NCBI GenBank assembly: GCA_030598065.1
Contig: JAUVQR010000062.1
Span: 1-7,510, forward strand
Direction: 5' to 3'
Length of the DNA: 7,510 bases
Source: Planctomycetota bacterium
Lineage (GTDB): Bacteria > Planctomycetota > Brocadiia > Brocadiales > Bathyanammoxibiaceae
Part shown: one piece after another, positions 5,977 to 7,510 of the stretch
How the letters are laid out: the number at the start of each line of letters is the position of its first letter
Numbering within the stretch: position 1 is the first letter of the stretch
Position numbers and translations under genes: made by a program
Notes under the pieces: generated by a model
Seen by the model: the letters and a program-made list of their open reading frames with translations, nothing else
What the model was told of the DNA's origin: nothing
Database searches by the model: none

Positions 5977-7029
5977 ATGTCCAACACGTTTAAGGCCAAC
6001 TGCGCCGCCACGGCCATCGGAAGTTTCCCGCATCCCGATGCGGACTCCGCCTTCGGGCTTATAGCGAAAACCCTGCCGGAGATCCCGTCCTGGCCGCAGC
6101 TCCCGAAGAGGGGCATACAGGAAGAGATGTGTGTCCAGTACACGGAGGGGATGCCGTTCTTCCACCTGGTGCCCGAAGAAAAACGTTTCTACCTGGAGGT
6201 CCATGACGACGTCTCTCAGCTGGAAAATCTTTATGAAAAATTCGCAAGCAACGAATCCGGGGATTTCGCCATATCGCCGGACTACGCCGCCGGGCTTTAC
6301 GCCCTGGAGGCGCACCTGCCAGGGTTTCCCGATATCAAGGCCATAAAGGGGCAGATAGTCGGCCCAATCACGCTGGCGGCCAACCTGAAGGACCAGGACG
6401 GAACGGCGGCGCTGTTCAATACCACCTTCAACGACGCCGTCATAAAGCTGCTGTGCCTTAAGGCGCAGTGGCAGATAAAGTTCCTCTCACGGTTCAACCT
6501 GCCGATTATCATATTCGCCGATGAGCCGTTTCTAAGCTGCATGGGTTCGGCGTTCGCCACCGTGAGCGGGGAGACGGTCACAAGCGCGTTTAACGAGGTC
6601 TTCAACAGCATAAAATCCCAGGGCGCGACGGCCGCAATACACTGCTGCGGTAATACGGACTGGAGCATGGTGCTATCCACAGAACTGGACATCCTCAGCT
6701 TTGACGCCTTTATATTTATGGACAAGGTCCTTGCGTACTCAGAGGATATTCGTAATTTTATGGACCGCGGCGGCATACTCGCCTGGGGCATCGCCCCCAC
6801 GACCGCCGACGGCCTGGCCGACATAAAAGCGGACAGCCTTATAGCTAAGATGGAAAAGGGGCTGGACTACCTCGCGGGGAAGGGGATGGACAAGCACGCC
6901 ATATTGACCAACTCGCTGATAACGCCCAGTTGCGGGACAGGCACCCTCACTGTGGCAGAGTCTGAAAAGGCCATGACCCTCACCCATGAGGTCTCTTCGG
7001 CATTGAAGGAAAAATACGGTCTTAAGTAA
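5977..7029 (+). CDS. Core MetE-like methionine synthase (UROD/MetE-like family)
   Basis: At 350 residues it matches only the C-terminal catalytic barrel of cobalamin-independent methionine synthase MetE (about 750 residues). The N-terminus, ATAIGSFPHPD (11-21) with PEIPSWPQLPKR (34-45), is typical of the stand-alone UROD/MetE-like family. Zinc ligands can be matched as H222 and C224 in IHCCGNTDW and C319 in TPSCGTG, corresponding to MetE H-x-C and the late Cys. The usual Glu ligand position appears to read SFDA (D243), so that ligand is an Asp or lies elsewhere. Such core proteins (reported in Dehalococcoides and methanogens) take methyl groups from a corrinoid protein rather than polyglutamyl-folate. 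The cobD-like gene downstream fits that, but the donor here is inference. Start ATG 5977 is 1 bp after the thyX stop, with AAGAGGT (5964-5970) as a well-spaced Shine-Dalgarno. No clear terminator follows. Confidence 0.8.
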   Translation: MSNTFKANCAATAIGSFPHPDADSAFGLIAKTLPEIPSWPQLPKRGIQEEMCVQYTEGMPFFHLVPEEKRFYLEVHDDVSQLENLYEKFASNESGDFAISPDYAAGLYALEAHLPGFPDIKAIKGQIVGPITLAANLKDQDGTAALFNTTFNDAVIKLLCLKAQWQIKFLSRFNLPIIIFADEPFLSCMGSAFATVSGETVTSAFNEVFNSIKSQGATAAIHCCGNTDWSMVLSTELDILSFDAFIFMDKVLAYSEDIRNFMDRGGILAWGIAPTTADGLADIKADSLIAKMEKGLDYLAGKGMDKHAILTNSLITPSCGTGTLTVAESEKAMTLTHEVSSALKEKYGLK

Positions 7030-7086
7030 TCTATCCAGCGCCTTAGGCATGTGAAGCTCAGTATGTCCGCCTTCCCATTAACTGCG

Positions 7087-7114
7087 TTGACTAAACATCC
7101 CTCGTCTATATAAT
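7087..7114 (+). promoter_or_regulatory. Sigma-70-type promoter for the cobD-like gene
   Basis: TTGACT (7087-7092, five of six -35 matches) and TATAAT (7109-7114, perfect -10) are 16 bp apart. Transcription would start near 7121, giving a leader of about 205 nt that contains the palindromic repeat. The gene can thus be transcribed independently of the tsaC operon, although read-through from it is possible because no terminator is evident after 7029. Confidence 0.75.
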
Positions 7115-7123
7115 TGTATACAC
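7104..7123. promoter_or_regulatory. Dyad symmetry over the -10 box (candidate operator)
   Basis: GTCTATATAATTGTATACAC is a 20-bp imperfect palindrome: eight of ten base pairs match their partner across the centre between 7113 and 7114. It covers the -10 element and the predicted start region, a usual place for a repressor site. AT-rich -10 regions give such symmetry by chance fairly often. Confidence 0.3.
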
Positions 7124-7168
7124 TTCAACTGTGTTTGAGGTTTCTGCAAAAGTCGCTCTAGTACCATT

Positions 7169-7265
7169 TGTCATTCTGAGCGAAATCCTGAGCAAAGCGA
7201 AGGGGCAGCAAAGAATCTCGTTTTTTGGTGAGATCCTTCGTTGCCTTCGACAACTCAGGATGACA
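7169..7265. repeat. Palindromic intergenic repeat (TCATTCTGAGCGAA type)
   Basis: Outer arms TGTCATTCTGAG (7169-7180) and CTCAGGATGACA (7254-7265) pair over 12 bp with one G-U wobble. Inner arms AAGAATCTC (7211-7219) and GAGATCCTT (7230-7238) pair around a 10-nt loop, and CGAAGG (7198-7203) pairs with CCTTCG (7244-7249). The words TCATTCTGAGCGAA and CTCAGGATGACA are ones I recall from dispersed REP/MITE-like palindromes found in unrelated bacterial genomes. The left arm contains a near-duplicate, CCTGAGCAAAGCGAAGG, that makes the hairpin imperfect. It has no coding capacity of its own and lies in the leader of the cobD-like gene, where the RNA could form a long stem-loop. Confidence 0.8.
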
Positions 7266-7310
7266 TTTGAGTTCTTTTAGGCTTTTTTGAATAACATCAA
7301 GTCCGTTTGT

Positions 7311-7316
7311 GAGAGG
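7311..7316 (+). promoter_or_regulatory. Shine-Dalgarno that sets the cobD GTG start
   Basis: GAGAGG lies 9 nt before GTG 7326. A TAA at 7323-7325 closes the frame directly upstream, so no earlier in-frame start is possible. Together these support GTG as the initiation codon. Confidence 0.75.
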
Positions 7317-7325
7317 TCTGAATAA

Positions 7326-7510
7326 GTGACAAACTCCGGCCATGGCGGCGACATAGCCCGGGTGTGCGAGACGCACGGGTTAAGGCCAGACGAGATTATC
7401 GATTTTAGCGCGAATATAAACCCGCTGGGCTACTCGCCCGGCCTTCCGGCTAGAATCTCAAGGGAATTACAGTCCGTCCTGCATTACCCGGACATAGACG
7501 CCTCCCCGCT
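7326..7510 (+). CDS. cobD: Threonine-phosphate decarboxylase, CobD-like (3' partial)
   Basis: The first 61 codons of a gene that continues beyond the window. The N-terminus NSGHGGDIARVCETHGL, followed by DEIIDFSANINPLGYSPG and then LHYPDID, matches L-threonine-O-3-phosphate decarboxylase. That PLP-dependent class I/II aminotransferase-fold enzyme makes (R)-1-amino-2-propanol O-2-phosphate, the linker of the cobalamin lower loop. HGG plus DFSANINPLG is the hallmark that separates CobD from the closely related histidinol-phosphate aminotransferases. The PLP lysine lies outside the window. Start is GTG 7326, with GAGAGG 9 nt upstream. A separate promoter at 7087-7114 and a palindromic repeat precede it; I see no B12-riboswitch consensus in the leader. 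It suggests that a cobalamin gene cluster begins here. Confidence 0.82.
   Translation, partial: MTNSGHGGDIARVCETHGLRPDEIIDFSANINPLGYSPGLPARISRELQSVLHYPDIDASP

Noticed and set aside
5962..6315. Minus-strand 117-codon frame opposite the MetE-like gene
   Set aside because: Antisense shadow of a conserved gene; its composition reflects the GC-rich complementary strand.
7030..7086. Terminator after the MetE-like gene
   Set aside because: Only a 4-bp GCCT/AGGC self-complement with a 1-nt loop is seen and no T run follows, so it cannot be called.
7120..7325. Cobalamin riboswitch in the cobD leader
   Set aside because: I looked for a B12-box-like core (GCCACTG) and a surrounding multi-stem structure and found only the simple palindromic repeat.
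7158..7376. Minus-strand 72-codon frame across the cobD leader
   Set aside because: Most of it is the palindromic repeat read as protein (CHPELSKATKDL and LRFAQDFAQND are typical repeat-derived strings). It also overlaps the start of the cobD-like gene and its Shine-Dalgarno.

Overview
The window is bacterial chromosomal DNA with moderately high GC and mostly housekeeping genes. Codon use favours ATA (Ile) and AGG (Arg) alongside GC-rich codons. ThyX replaces ThyA, methionine synthesis appears to use a catalytic-core-only MetE-like protein, and a corrinoid (cobD-like) gene follows. This combination suits an anaerobic or metagenome-derived lineage such as Planctomycetota (Brocadiales-like), Nitrospirota or Desulfobacterota. 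That placement is inference; no marker here fixes the phylum.

Layout: (1) 1-1347, the 3' part of a divergent FMN-binding glutamate-synthase-domain protein, followed by a weak hairpin and then a textbook intrinsic terminator (1379-1428). (2) 1348-1652, an intergenic stretch with a consensus-like promoter (TTGACA-17-TATAAA) ahead of a GlcD-type FAD-linked oxidase (1653-3068). (3) A convergent, minus-strand orphan gene (3091-3846, possibly starting as far out as 4014) whose predicted strands and motifs recall the ADP-ribosyltransferase-like fold. (4) A TTGATA-17-TATAAT promoter with an extended -10, then a seven-codon mini-ORF ending exactly at the start codon of the next gene, then a tight operon: tsaC/sua5 (4133-4762), rpiB (4759-5199), thyX (5196-5975) and a core MetE-like methionine synthase (5977-7029). 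The first three overlap by 4 bp (ATGA) and the fourth starts 1 bp after thyX stops. (5) 7030-7325, an intergenic region with a third near-consensus promoter (TTGACT-16-TATAAT), a dyad over its -10 box, and a roughly 97-bp imperfect palindrome of a dispersed-repeat type. (6) From 7326, the start of a CobD-type threonine-phosphate decarboxylase gene that runs off the window.

Functionally the operon joins translation fidelity (t6A tRNA modification), the pentose phosphate pathway, folate-dependent dTMP synthesis and methionine formation. The MetE-like protein lies next to a cobalamin-pathway gene, which fits a corrinoid methyl donor, but the sequence does not prove it. I see no mobile element with a transposase, CRISPR array, tRNA, rRNA or B12 riboswitch. 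The points most worth a second look are the mini-ORF before tsaC, the ART-like orphan gene, the GltS-like domain lacking its Fe-S cysteines, and the palindromic repeat in the cobD leader.
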